The notes under the pieces are model-generated. The model worked only from the letters and a program-made list of their open reading frames with translations, did no database searches and was not told the DNA's origin. A stretch of 64,000 nt of DNA, from contig NZ_CP073115.1 of assembly GCF_024205705.1 (NCBI RefSeq), positions 1,922,001-1,986,000 of the forward strand. Direction: 5' to 3'. Of the stretch, positions 9,134 through 17,869 are shown in pieces. The translations under genes were made by a program, and so were the position numbers. The number at the start of each line of letters is the position of its first letter. The first letter of the stretch is position 1. Source of the DNA: Neisseria subflava. Lineage in GTDB: Bacteria; Pseudomonadota; Gammaproteobacteria; Burkholderiales; Neisseriaceae.

Positions 9134-9162
9134 TAGCAGTTTGTAAAACTGCTAATTTTTTT
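9131..9162 (+). terminator. Rho-independent terminator of the acyltransferase gene, abutting tyrS
   Basis: AATTAGCAGTTT (9131-9142) and AAACTGCTAATT (9146-9157) form a perfect 12-bp stem with a 3-base loop, running into a T tract to 9162. It ends only 11 bases before the tyrS ATG. Confidence 0.85.
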
Positions 9163-9173
9163 GGAAGACATCA

Positions 9174-10469
9174 ATGAGCGTCATCAAAGACCTACAATCG
9201 CGTGGCTTAATCGCGCAAACTACCGACATCGAAGCCTTAGACGCTTTGTTAAACGAACAAAAAATTTCCCTCTATTGCGGTTTTGACCCGACGGCCGACA
9301 GCCTGCACATCGGCCACTTGCTGCCTGTATTGGCATTGCGCCGTTTCCAACAAGCCGGCCATACGCCGATTGCTTTGGTGGGCGGCGCGACCGGTATGAT
9401 CGGCGACCCAAGCTTTAAAGCGACAGAACGCAGCTTGAATTCCGCCGAAACCGTTGCCGGCTGGGTAGAAAGCATCCGCAACCAACTGAAACCGTTTTTG
9501 AGCTTTGAAGGCGATAACGCTGCTATTATGGCCAACAACGCCGACTGGTTCGGCAGCATGAACTGCCTCGACTTCCTGCGCGACATCGGCAAGCATTTTT
9601 CCGTCAACGCTATGCTGAACAAAGAGTCCGTCAAACAGCGTATCGAGCGCGACGATGTGGGCATTTCCTTCACCGAGTTCGCCTACTCCCTGCTGCAAGG
9701 CTACGACTTTGCCGAATTGAACAAACGCCACGGCGCGGTTTTGGAAATCGGCGGTTCCGACCAATGGGGCAACATCACTGCCGGTATCGACCTGACCCGC
9801 CGTCTGCACCAAAAACAAGTATTCGGCCTGACCCTGCCTTTGGTAACCAAATCAGACGGCACCAAATTCGGCAAAACCGAAGGCGGCGCGGTATGGCTGA
9901 ACGCGAAGAAAACCTCGCCGTATCAGTTCTACCAATTCTGGCTGAAAGTGGCCGATGCCGATGTGTATAAATTCCTGAAATACTTTACCTTCCTGTCTAT
10001 CGAAGAAATCGATGCCATCGAAGCCAAAGACAAAGCCAGCGGCACCAAGCCAGAAGCGCAACGCATTCTTGCCGAGGAAATGACCCGTCTGATTCACGGC
10101 GAAGAAGCCCTTGCCGCCGCCCAACGCATTTCTGAAAGCCTGTTTGCCGAAGACCAAAGCAGCCTGACCGAAAGCGACTTTGAACAGCTCGCTCTCGACG
10201 GCCTGCCGACTTTTGAAGTTTCCGAGAGCCTCAACGTGGTTGAGACTTTGGTAAAAACCGGTTTGGCATCTTCCAACAAAGAAGCGCGCGGCTTTGTAAA
10301 CAGCAAAGCGGTTTTGCTCAACGGCAAACCTGCCGAAGCCAACAATCCGAACCATGCCGCTGAAAAACCTGACGACGCCTACATGCTGACCGACGAACAC
10401 AAACGTTTCGGCAAATACACCATCGTCCGCCGCGGCAAACGCAACCACGCTTTGTTGGTTTGGAAATAA
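9174..10469 (+). CDS. tyrS: Tyrosyl-tRNA synthetase
   Basis: The 431-residue class I synthetase charges tRNA-Tyr with tyrosine. It shows YCGFDPTADSLHIGHLLPV with the HIGH motif near residue 47, the specificity block LLQGYDFAELNK, GGSDQWGNITAG, and the KMSKS equivalent KFGKT near residue 235. The C-terminal 70 residues form an S4-like RNA-binding domain (VETLVKTGLASSNKEARGFV). Length is normal for the bacterial TyrRS short type. GGAAGA forms the ribosome site. It is preceded by an overlapping promoter and terminator, and followed by an AT-type DUS terminator. Confidence 0.98.
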   Translation: MSVIKDLQSRGLIAQTTDIEALDALLNEQKISLYCGFDPTADSLHIGHLLPVLALRRFQQAGHTPIALVGGATGMIGDPSFKATERSLNSAETVAGWVESIRNQLKPFLSFEGDNAAIMANNADWFGSMNCLDFLRDIGKHFSVNAMLNKESVKQRIERDDVGISFTEFAYSLLQGYDFAELNKRHGAVLEIGGSDQWGNITAGIDLTRRLHQKQVFGLTLPLVTKSDGTKFGKTEGGAVWLNAKKTSPYQFYQFWLKVADADVYKFLKYFTFLSIEEIDAIEAKDKASGTKPEAQRILAEEMTRLIHGEEALAAAQRISESLFAEDQSSLTESDFEQLALDGLPTFEVSESLNVVETLVKTGLASSNKEARGFVNSKAVLLNGKPAEANNPNHAAEKPDDAYMLTDEHKRFGKYTIVRRGKRNHALLVWK

Positions 10470-10503
10470 TCTTTAAACATTAAACGCATCGTTTAAAACA
10501 ATC

Positions 10504-10548
10504 ATGCCGTCTGAAATCAGCCCACGCTTTTTTCAGACGGCATTTTTT
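10504..10548 (+). terminator. AT-DUS pair terminator after tyrS
   Basis: ATGCCGTCTGAA (10504-10515) and its complement (10532-10543) form a 12-bp stem followed by six T. This pair uses the AT dialect rather than the AG dialect that dominates the window. Confidence 0.8.
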
Positions 10549-10570
10549 ATTGATGATATTCAATTCTCCC

Positions 10571-10600
10571 AAAAAGAAAGGGCAGGTATTACACCTGCCC
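10571..10600 (-). terminator. Terminator of hslO
   Basis: GGGCAGGT and ACCTGCCC (10580-10587, 10593-10600) form an 8-bp GC-rich stem with a 5-base loop. Read on the minus strand it is followed by TTTCTTTTT, 45 bases past the hslO stop. Confidence 0.8.
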
Positions 10601-10644
10601 TTCTATTAAATAATCCAATTTTTTAAGCAACTTTTATCGCGCGA

Positions 10645-11541
10645 TTACTGCAAACGCTCATTTTCTTGACGGACGGCATTCACCACATCCGCACCAAACA
10701 AAGCGTTGACATCGGTTTCATCAAACACATACTTGCTATGGCAGAAATCGCAATCAATTTGAATACTGCCTTGTTCTGCCACCACGCCGCCGACTTCCTG
10801 ACCGCCAAGCATCAACAGCATATCGCTGACTTTACCGCGGGAACAGGTGCAGGCAAATTCAATGGCTTCCGGTTCAAAAACGCGGGGCGGGGTTTCATGG
10901 TAAAGGCGGTAAAGGGCGTGATGAGCGTCCAAACCGGTCAATTCTTGCGGAGTAAGCGTTTGCGCAAGCGTGGTCACATGTTCCCACGCAGCATCATCCA
11001 ATTCTTCTTCCGGCAGACGTTGCAGCAACAATGCGCCTGCGGCTTGGTCATCGGCGGCAAGCGTAATATAGGTATCGAGCTGCTCGGAACGTTTCATATA
11101 GTTGACCAACATTTGCGCAATGCTGTCGCCTTCCAGCGGTACAACACCTTGCCAAGGGTCAGCATCTTTAGGCTGATGAGTCAAAACGAACACGCTGTTT
11201 TTGCCCAACAGCGCAGTCAGGCTTTCGTCATCACGGATTTCAGCGGTTTCGTCCCAACGCGCGGTAGCACGGACAGTATTTTCAGAAGTCGCTTCCACCA
11301 CCAACATTTTCAGACGGCCCTGACCTTGAACCTGAACAATCAGCGTGCCTTCGTTTTTAAGGTTGGCAGACAATAAAGAGCCGGCGGCCAACAACTCGCC
11401 CAAAGCGCGGCGGATGGCGACAGGATAATGTTTTTGGTTGACGATGTGGTGCCAAACCTTTTCGAGGCGGATGTGCATACCGCGGATAGGCATATCGTCA
11501 AAGATAAAGCGTGTACGGATATCGCTGTGATTTTGTGTCAT
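10645..11541 (-). CDS. hslO: Redox-activated chaperone Hsp33
   Basis: The 298-residue cytosolic chaperone is activated by oxidation and holds unfolding proteins during oxidative stress. The C-terminal zinc switch is clear: CTCSR and, about 30 residues on, CDFC, matching the CxC-x(27-32)-CxxC motif. The N-terminal domain carries IRRALGELLAAGSLLSANLK typical of the family. An internal in-frame DUS encodes QGRLKM near residue 78. Length matches E. coli Hsp33. It is a single-gene unit with its own terminator. Confidence 0.97.
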   Translation of the reverse strand: MTQNHSDIRTRFIFDDMPIRGMHIRLEKVWHHIVNQKHYPVAIRRALGELLAAGSLLSANLKNEGTLIVQVQGQGRLKMLVVEATSENTVRATARWDETAEIRDDESLTALLGKNSVFVLTHQPKDADPWQGVVPLEGDSIAQMLVNYMKRSEQLDTYITLAADDQAAGALLLQRLPEEELDDAAWEHVTTLAQTLTPQELTGLDAHHALYRLYHETPPRVFEPEAIEFACTCSRGKVSDMLLMLGGQEVGGVVAEQGSIQIDCDFCHSKYVFDETDVNALFGADVVNAVRQENERLQ

Positions 11542-11801
11542 GTCAGTCTCTGAAAATAAATCAATGAATGCCGCTTATATGGTTGCAGCGGCGGATAAAT
11601 CAAGCGAAACCGCGCCTGATGTTTTTCTAGTTCTTTTGGAAACAAGGGTTTAACGCAAAATAACAGCAGTTTTTTTGCCAAAAAGACAGTTTTTGAATAC
11701 AATCAAGCAGATAACAAGAGAATGATACGGGATAACATCTCAGAAACCGGCAATGTGCCTGCAATCGGCAGGGAATGCCTTCTGAAACGGAAGTTTTTAT
11801 A

Positions 11802-12431
11802 ATGAATTTTTTACTCCGGCTCGCAGCAGTTTGGACTTCGGTCGCCATGCTCGCGAGCGTCAATTTTTCTTACGCCGATGATTTGGAAAACCTGATTACC
11901 ACCCGTCAGCGTGTTTTAAACCAATTCAACGACAACGCCAACGTTTACGGCAATACGCGTCAGGCAACCCCTGTCCATCCCACCAATACCTATCCTGCCG
12001 CAAGCAACAATACGCGCGCACCTTCGGGCAATGCAGATGAGTTAATCGGCAGCGCCATGGGCCTGCTCGGCGTGGCCTACCGCTACGGCGGCACATCAGC
12101 CTCTACCGGCTTTGACTGCAGCGGCTTCATGCAACACATCTTTAAACGCGCCATGGGCGTAAACCTGCCGCGCACCTCTGCCGAACAAGCGCAAATGGGC
12201 GTTGCCGTGAGTCGTTCCGAATTGCAGCCGGGCGACATGGTCTTTTTCCGCACCATGGGCCGCGGCCGTATTTCCCACGTCGGCCTTTACATCGGCAACA
12301 ACAATTTCATTCACGCGCCGAGAACGGGTAAACGTATCGAAATTACCAGCCTCGGCCACAAATATTGGAACGGAAAATACGCCTTTGCCCGCCGCGTGAA
12401 GAAAAACGACCCATCCCGTTTCTTGAATTGA
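11802..12431 (+). CDS. NlpC/P60 family endopeptidase (C40), exported
   Basis: The 209-residue product starts with a signal peptide (MNFLLRLAAVWTSVAMLAS, cut near SYA-DD), a low-complexity linker of about 60 residues, and a C-terminal NlpC/P60 domain. The catalytic cysteine is in STGFDCSGFMQH near residue 106, the histidine in RISHVGLYIGNNNFIH, and GVAYRYGG is also typical. Such enzymes cleave stem-peptide bonds in peptidoglycan in the periplasm. The frame opens at 11775 inside a degenerate DUS; the ATG at 11802 has a GGAAG site and begins the signal peptide, so it is preferred. A small gene follows after 8 bases. Confidence 0.9.
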   Translation: MNFLLRLAAVWTSVAMLASVNFSYADDLENLITTRQRVLNQFNDNANVYGNTRQATPVHPTNTYPAASNNTRAPSGNADELIGSAMGLLGVAYRYGGTSASTGFDCSGFMQHIFKRAMGVNLPRTSAEQAQMGVAVSRSELQPGDMVFFRTMGRGRISHVGLYIGNNNFIHAPRTGKRIEITSLGHKYWNGKYAFARRVKKNDPSRFLN

Positions 12432-12439
12432 GGTGCACG

Positions 12440-12661
12440 ATGGCGATGCCGCAAATGCCCAAATGGTATGACGACGACGGTCAGATTGTTTCCTGCACCG
12501 AAAAAGTCAAAGTCATGACCGAAAACTTAAACGAACTGTACCAAATAGCGCAGGACGCATTTGAAGACGCGCTGCTGATGGGTTGCTCCGAAAAACAGTT
12601 GCGCGAATACTTCCGCGACTTAATGGCCGGACTAGAAAACCCTTATCAAAAAAACGGTTAG
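12440..12661 (+). CDS. Small conserved-type protein, unknown function
   Basis: This 73-residue protein starts MAMPQMPKWYDDDGQ at an ATG with AGGTG just upstream. The start lies 8 bases after the NlpC/P60 stop, so the two are probably co-transcribed. It is acidic, soluble, mostly helical by composition (VMTENLNELYQIAQDAFEDA), with two cysteines and no signal peptide. The frame is open upstream to 12365 within the NlpC gene, but that start has no support. I do not recognise a family. Confidence 0.65.
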   Translation: MAMPQMPKWYDDDGQIVSCTEKVKVMTENLNELYQIAQDAFEDALLMGCSEKQLREYFRDLMAGLENPYQKNG

Positions 12662-12681
12662 TTATTCGATCCATACAAAAA

Positions 12682-12715
12682 AGGCCGTCTGAAGATTTTT
12701 CAGACGGCTTTTTTT
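12682..12715. terminator. Bidirectional DUS-pair terminator
   Basis: AG-DUS at 12682-12693 and the complementary copy at 12699-12710 form a stem with a 5-base loop, with A and T tracts on both sides. It separates the convergent 12440 gene and sdaA. Confidence 0.8.
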
Positions 12716-12740
12716 ATCGGGCAGATCCCCTACCCTATTG

Positions 12741-14140
12741 CTAACATTCCACCACGCGCACGGATACCGGTACGGCTTTTTTCTGCAAGGTAATAGCCAA
12801 ACCTGCGAGTGAGGTTTCTTTATAAGTTGCCTTCATATCGCGGCCGGTTTGCAACATAGTTTGAATCACTTCATCAAGTGAGACTTTTTTGTCTGTGCCG
12901 TCTTCCAAAAGCGCGAGGGTGGCGAGCTTGAGGGCTTTTTCGGCGGCGATGCCGTTACGCTCGATACAGGGGATTTGCACCAAGCCGCCGACAGGGTCGC
13001 AGGTCAGACCCAAGTGGTGTTCCATGGCCATTTCGGCGGCGTTTTCCACTTGTTTCGGGGTACCGCCGATAACTTCGGCGTATGCGCCTGCCGTCATGGA
13101 ACACGCCACGCCGACTTCACCTTGGCAACCGACGTCCGCGCCAGAAATCGACGCGTTGGTTTTATACAAAATACCGATAGCGCCGGCAGTCAGCAGGAAA
13201 TCTTCGACACGCGATTGGTTAGCGTGCGGATTGAATTTGCGGAAATAGTGCAATACGGCAGGAATAATGCCTGCCGCGCCGTTGGTCGGTGCGGTGACGA
13301 CACGTCCGCCGGCGGCATTTTCTTCATTGACCGCCATGGCGTACACCATCGGCCAAAGTTGGGTATTGACGATTTCGCTCTCGCGCAGGACTTTGAGTTT
13401 GGCCGCCAACTGCGGCGCGCGTCGGCGAACGTTCAAGCCGCCGGGCAACTGCCCTTCCGCGCCCAAGCCGCGCTTGATGCAGTTTTCCATCACATCGGCT
13501 ACGGCAGCCACACGGCGGCGCACTTCCACTTCATCGCAACCTGCCAACGCTGCTTCATTGGCCAACACGACTTCGGAAATATTCAACTGGTTCAGACGGC
13601 ATTGTGCCAGCAACTCGTCGCAGTTTTTGTATGGATACGGCACATCACCATTTTCCTGCGCCTCTTGTGCAAATCCTTCGTCTGTTACGATAAAACCGCC
13701 GCCAACCGAATAATAAATCTGCTCTTTCAGCTTCTGGCCGTCTGAATGGTAGGCGATAAAGTTCAAACCGTTCGGATGTTTGGGCAACACTTTGTCGCCG
13801 CGGATATCCAAATCTTTTTCGGGATTGAAGGCCATTTCGCGGCCGTTGAGTTTTAAAACGTGCTGCGTGCGGATGCGTTCCAAGCGTTGGGGATGTCTGC
13901 AAGCGGAATATCGTGCGGCAGGCTGCCTTCCAAACCGAGCAATAATGCGTCGAATGTGCCGTGTCCGATACCGGTCAAAGCAAGTGAGCCGTACACTTCA
14001 ATGACAATGCGCGCCACTTGTGTATCCAAGTTTTCGGCATGCAGCAAATCGGCAAAAGCGGCCGCGGCCTTCATCGGGCCGACGGTGTGCGAGCTGGACG
14101 GGCCGATGCCGATTTTAAAAATATCAAAGATACTGATCAT
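12741..14140 (-). pseudogene. sdaA: L-serine dehydratase, frameshifted by one base
   Basis: Two overlapping frames together make one SdaA of about 466 residues, the normal length for this iron-sulfur enzyme that converts serine to pyruvate and ammonia. The N-terminal part (14140 to about 13890) begins MISIFDIFKIGIGPSSSHTV, the family opening. The rest carries GADVGCQGEVGVACSMTAG and LTCDPVGGLVQIPCIERN, whose cysteines ligand the cluster. The break is at a run of four G (13889-13892, four C on the coding strand). Five would restore ADIPQRLERIRTQHVL without a gap. As written, translation ends after NASARSTF. A real mutation, a rare ribosomal shift or a read error are all possible. Confidence 0.85.
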
Positions 14141-14179
14141 AAGGTTTTCCTATCATTGTGTGTGCGGGCTGGCTGTTTT

Positions 14180-15190
14180 TCAGACGGCCTTAAAGCCTAA
14201 AGAGGAATCTTTTGCACCGCTTGCCAATGCAAGTACCAAATGTCCGACAGTCATCAAAGGATCGCCTGCTTCCGGCGATGTGTATTTCAGCATCAGCGGT
14301 TTTTTACGCAAGGGTTCGTAATGGCTGACTTTACAATGCGGGTCTTCCAAACTTGTAGAACCGGCGCGGTATCTGTATGCCAACAGCCGTAAATCGTTCA
14401 AGTCCATCTTCATGCCGTTATCCAACAATTCGCGCAACTGGTTTTCCCAGGCAATATCGGTACTTCCGTCTTTAATGGCAATCAAGATGGACTTTTCGAG
14501 GATTTTTTTGATGTGCTGGTTCAAGGAGCGGATTGGGAAATGCCCCAGCCACAACAAATCGGTCTCTGCAAATTGTGCGGAAAACTGCTCGATAAACCAG
14601 GAATGTAAGCCTCGATAATCCGGCGAATGAAACAGGGTTGATTTAACCTTATTGCCATCTTTATCCAACATGTAATGGCTGCCGATAATCATGCTGCAAG
14701 ATTCAGCAGCCCATCTGGGAACAATGACTTTGGGAGTAAAGAGCGTTTCGAGGCGTTGCTCGGTAAATTGTGTGGTGAAATTGGGGTTGTATTGCAACGA
14801 TGTCGGCAAATAGCCGCGCCAAAGGTACATACCGATCCTGTTTTCTCCGATGACATCCAAGAGTTGTTCCAGCATGGTACGGCTAGGACATGAAATAAAT
14901 TCGTCCGCATCCAGCGGAAAAACGAAATCTATCGCTTCATCTTTTGCTACAAGCTGCTTCATAAGCAGGTTTACCAATTGCTCATGATTGAACTTGAGCG
15001 CTTGATATTGATAGATAAATACCGGTAAACCTTCTTCTTTCAATTGAATCAGGATTTCCCTTGTGCCATCGTTGCTGCCATGATCGATGATGTGCATTTC
15101 ATCCATCAGCTCGAGATTATGACGGACAAACGATTCGATAACGTCGTTTTCGTTGCGCACCATACTGATGCTGATTAATTTTTTTCTCAT
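14180..15190 (-). CDS. Glycosyltransferase, GT2-like (DxD type)
   Basis: The 336-residue protein begins MRKKLISISMVRNENDVIES and carries HIIDHGSNDGTREIL and FPLDADEFI, the last providing the DxD-type metal and nucleotide-sugar ligand. This is the pattern of the GT2-fold (Glyco_tranf_2_4) enzymes. No membrane segment is visible, so it should work at the cytoplasmic face, probably on a surface glycan. The last codons, KAV and TGA, are supplied by a DUS. It lies between sdaA and dxs on the same strand but shares no pathway with them. The sugar and acceptor are unknown. Confidence 0.8.
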   Translation of the reverse strand: MRKKLISISMVRNENDVIESFVRHNLELMDEMHIIDHGSNDGTREILIQLKEEGLPVFIYQYQALKFNHEQLVNLLMKQLVAKDEAIDFVFPLDADEFISCPSRTMLEQLLDVIGENRIGMYLWRGYLPTSLQYNPNFTTQFTEQRLETLFTPKVIVPRWAAESCSMIIGSHYMLDKDGNKVKSTLFHSPDYRGLHSWFIEQFSAQFAETDLLWLGHFPIRSLNQHIKKILEKSILIAIKDGSTDIAWENQLRELLDNGMKMDLNDLRLLAYRYRAGSTSLEDPHCKVSHYEPLRKKPLMLKYTSPEAGDPLMTVGHLVLALASGAKDSSLGFKAV

Positions 15191-15225
15191 AAATTACGCA
15201 ATGTATTGAGATGTTCTAATATTTT

Positions 15226-17115
15226 TCAGACGGCCTCTATCCAACCGGCAATGCGTTTTTCAACGGCTTCGGCATTCAGCCCCAAATCGGCTAAAAGTTT
15301 TTTCGGGTCGCCGTGTTCGGTAACTTTGTCTTCTACACCCAGAAGCAATACCGGTTTGCAAATGCCGTGTTTCGCCAACACTTCCAACACTGCGCTGCCT
15401 GCGCCGCCTTGTTCGGCATTTTCTTCAGCAGTAACGATGTAATCATGACTTCGGGCAAGACGGACGATCAGTTCTTCATCTATCGGTTTGACAAAGCGCA
15501 TATCGGCAACGGTCGCATTCAGCTTGTCGGCGGCGGCCAATGATGGGGCAACCATGCTGCCAAAGGCGATAACGGCAATTTTTCCGCCTTCGCGACGGAT
15601 GATGCCTTTGCCGATTTCAACGGTTTCCAGGCCACCTGAAACAGTTGCGCCCGTGCCTGTACCGCGCGGATAACGGACGGCGGACGGCGAGTTTGCCTGA
15701 TAGCAGGTTGAGAGCAGCAAGCGGCATTCGTTTTCGTCGCTTGGTGCGGCAATAATCATGTTCGGAACGCAACGCAAAAAGCTCAAGTCATATAAACCGG
15801 CATGGGTCGGGCCGTCTGCACCGACAATACCTGCACGGTCGATGGCAAACAAAACAGGCAGGTTTTGTAAGGCAACGTCATGTACCAACTGGTCGTAAGC
15901 GCGTTGCAGAAAAGTGGAGTAAATCGCCACGACAGGCTTAATGCCTTCGCATGCCAAACCGCCTGCAAAGGTAACGGCGTGTTGCTCGGCGATTCCAACG
16001 TCGAAATAGCGGTCGGGGAATTGCTGTTCAAACTCAACCAAGCCGCTGCCCTCGCGCATGGCAGGCGTGATGGCAACCAAACGCTCGTCAGCCGCCGCTT
16101 GGTCGCACAGCCATTGGCCGAAAACTTGCGTATAAGTTGGTTTGGCCGCGGCAGGTTTGACTTCCGGCGCAGGCACTTCGCTCGGCAGCTTGGCAACAGC
16201 GTGATATTTGACAGGGTCGTTTTCGGCGAATTTGTAGCCGTTGCCTTTTTTGGTGATGACGTGCAACAACTGAGGGCCTTTTCGGCCGCGCAAGTCTTTT
16301 AATACGTCCACCAGATTTTCAACGTTGTGGCCGTCCACCGGGCCGGTGTAACGGAAACCGAAGTTTTCAAACAAAGACAGCGACTGTTTGGCGTGTTCCG
16401 CTTCGCCTGCCAAGGTTTTGATTTTATTTTCGACTTTTTGGGCAAGCTCCATTGCGCCGGGCAATTTGTCCAACACTTTGCTTGATTGGGCTTTGATGGT
16501 GCTCAACAGGCCGTGCATATCGCGCACGACGTTACTGGCGAGATATTTCGGCAGCGCGCCGACATTGGGGGAAATCGACATTTCGTTGTCGTTGAGGATA
16601 ACCAGCAAATCGACATCCATATCGCCTGCGCAGTTCAGGGCTTCAAACGCCTGACCTGCCGTCATGGCGCCGTCGCCGATGATGGCGACGCTGCGGCGGT
16701 TGTTGCCCAACTGTTTGTCCGCAACGGCCATGCCCAATGCCGCGCCGATGGATGTGGAAGAATGGCCTACGCCGAACGCGTCGTATTCCGACTCGCTGCG
16801 TTTCGGAAAACCCGCCAAACCGCCGTATTGGCGCATGGTGTGCATTTGATTTTTGCGGCCGGTTAGGATTTTGTGCGGATAGCTTTGATGGCCGACATCC
16901 CAGACCAGATGGTCTTCGGGCGTGTCGTACACATAATGCAGTGCCACCGTCAGCTCGACCGCGCCCAAGTTACTGGCGAAATGGCCGCCCGTCTTACCGA
17001 CGGAATCCAACAGAAATTCGCGCAATTCGGCGGCGACTTGCGGCAGCTGTTTTTTCTCCAGACGGCGCAAATCCTGAGGCGTATCGATAATATCGAGCAA
17101 AGGGCTTGGGTTCAT
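15226..17115 (-). CDS. dxs: 1-deoxy-D-xylulose-5-phosphate synthase
   Basis: This 629-residue thiamine diphosphate enzyme makes DXP from pyruvate and glyceraldehyde 3-phosphate, the first step of the MEP isoprenoid route. Visible are HFASNLGAVELTVALHYV, VWDVGHQSYPHKILTGR, the ThDP-binding GDGAMTAGQAFEALN to NDNEMSIS block, the transketolase motif DVGIAEQHAVTFAGG, and DRAGIVGADGPTHAG. Length is that of the family. The C-terminal IEAV plus stop is encoded by a DUS at 15225-15236. A promoter with a perfect -10 lies upstream, divergent from orn. Confidence 0.98.
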   Translation of the reverse strand: MNPSPLLDIIDTPQDLRRLEKKQLPQVAAELREFLLDSVGKTGGHFASNLGAVELTVALHYVYDTPEDHLVWDVGHQSYPHKILTGRKNQMHTMRQYGGLAGFPKRSESEYDAFGVGHSSTSIGAALGMAVADKQLGNNRRSVAIIGDGAMTAGQAFEALNCAGDMDVDLLVILNDNEMSISPNVGALPKYLASNVVRDMHGLLSTIKAQSSKVLDKLPGAMELAQKVENKIKTLAGEAEHAKQSLSLFENFGFRYTGPVDGHNVENLVDVLKDLRGRKGPQLLHVITKKGNGYKFAENDPVKYHAVAKLPSEVPAPEVKPAAAKPTYTQVFGQWLCDQAAADERLVAITPAMREGSGLVEFEQQFPDRYFDVGIAEQHAVTFAGGLACEGIKPVVAIYSTFLQRAYDQLVHDVALQNLPVLFAIDRAGIVGADGPTHAGLYDLSFLRCVPNMIIAAPSDENECRLLLSTCYQANSPSAVRYPRGTGTGATVSGGLETVEIGKGIIRREGGKIAVIAFGSMVAPSLAAADKLNATVADMRFVKPIDEELIVRLARSHDYIVTAEENAEQGGAGSAVLEVLAKHGICKPVLLLGVEDKVTEHGDPKKLLADLGLNAEAVEKRIAGWIEAV

Positions 17116-17148
17116 GATTTTTGGCGGTGAATTTTTGTGTAACGGACG

Positions 17149-17154
17149 ATTATA
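17149..17154 (-). promoter_or_regulatory. Extended -10 of dxs
   Basis: On the minus strand the sequence reads TTGATATAAT, a perfect -10 with a TGn extension, 34 bases before the dxs start. The -35 is weak. Confidence 0.6.
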
Positions 17155-17211
17155 TCAAGAGATTGCACAACTTGTTACAAATGCTTTCAGACGGCCCGAA
17201 CCTTTATCCTT

Positions 17212-17217
17212 TATAAT
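17212..17217 (+). promoter_or_regulatory. -10 element of orn
   Basis: TATAAT lies 32 bases before the orn ATG. A clear -35 is not seen; a DUS-like copy occupies that region. Confidence 0.5.
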
Positions 17218-17248
17218 ACTGCCAACTGAAAACATAAGGCCGTCTGAA

Positions 17249-17806
17249 ATGACCCAAAACGCAAACAATCTCTGCTGGCTCGATATGGAAATGACCGGCC
17301 TCAACCCGGAACACGACCGCATTATCGAAGTCGCCATGATCATTACCGATTCCGATTTGAACGTACTGGCGCAGTCGGACGTTTACGTCATCCATCAAAG
17401 CGACGAGTTGCTCGACGGCATGGACGAGTGGAACACCGCCACCCACGGCCGCACCGGCCTGACCCAACGCGTGCGCGAATCCAAACTGACCGAAGCCGAA
17501 GTCGAGCAAAACCTGTTGGACTTCATGTCCGCATGGATACCCGAGAAATCCACGCCCATGTGTGGCAACTCCATCCATCAAGACCGCCGCTTCATGGTCA
17601 AATACATGCCGCGTTTGGAAGCCTATTTCCACTACCGCAACTTAGACGTATCCACGCTGAAAGAATTGGCCAAACGCTGGAATCCGGCCGTCGCCAAAAG
17701 CGTGGTCAAACGCGGTTCGCACAAGGCATTGGACGACATCCTCGAAAGCATCGAAGAAATGCGCCATTATCGCGAGCATTTCCTCAAACTTCCTTCCGAA
17801 CAATAA
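17249..17806 (+). CDS. orn: Oligoribonuclease
   Basis: The 185-residue 3'-5' exonuclease degrades 2-5 nt RNA fragments and pGpG. The DEDDh active site is visible: LCWLDMEMTGL (D, E), SIHQDRRF (D) and GSHKALDDI (H, D). Length equals that of E. coli Orn. The frame is open to 17114 upstream, but the conserved protein begins MTQNANNLCWLDME at 17249. That ATG follows a full DUS (17237-17248) with no other bases between, so the DUS occupies the place of the ribosome binding site. A DUS-pair hairpin follows the stop. Confidence 0.97.
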   Translation: MTQNANNLCWLDMEMTGLNPEHDRIIEVAMIITDSDLNVLAQSDVYVIHQSDELLDGMDEWNTATHGRTGLTQRVRESKLTEAEVEQNLLDFMSAWIPEKSTPMCGNSIHQDRRFMVKYMPRLEAYFHYRNLDVSTLKELAKRWNPAVAKSVVKRGSHKALDDILESIEEMRHYREHFLKLPSEQ

Positions 17807-17811
17807 TCTTA

Positions 17812-17850
17812 AGGCCGTCTGAAACAGGTTTTACACCGTTCAGACGGCCT
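17812..17850 (+). terminator. DUS pair between orn and queD
   Basis: AG-DUS 17812-17823 and complement 17839-17850 form a 12-bp stem with a 15-base loop. No T run follows, so it is only a probable terminator. Confidence 0.55.
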
Positions 17851-17869
17851 CATCGGCTTCCTTCATCTC

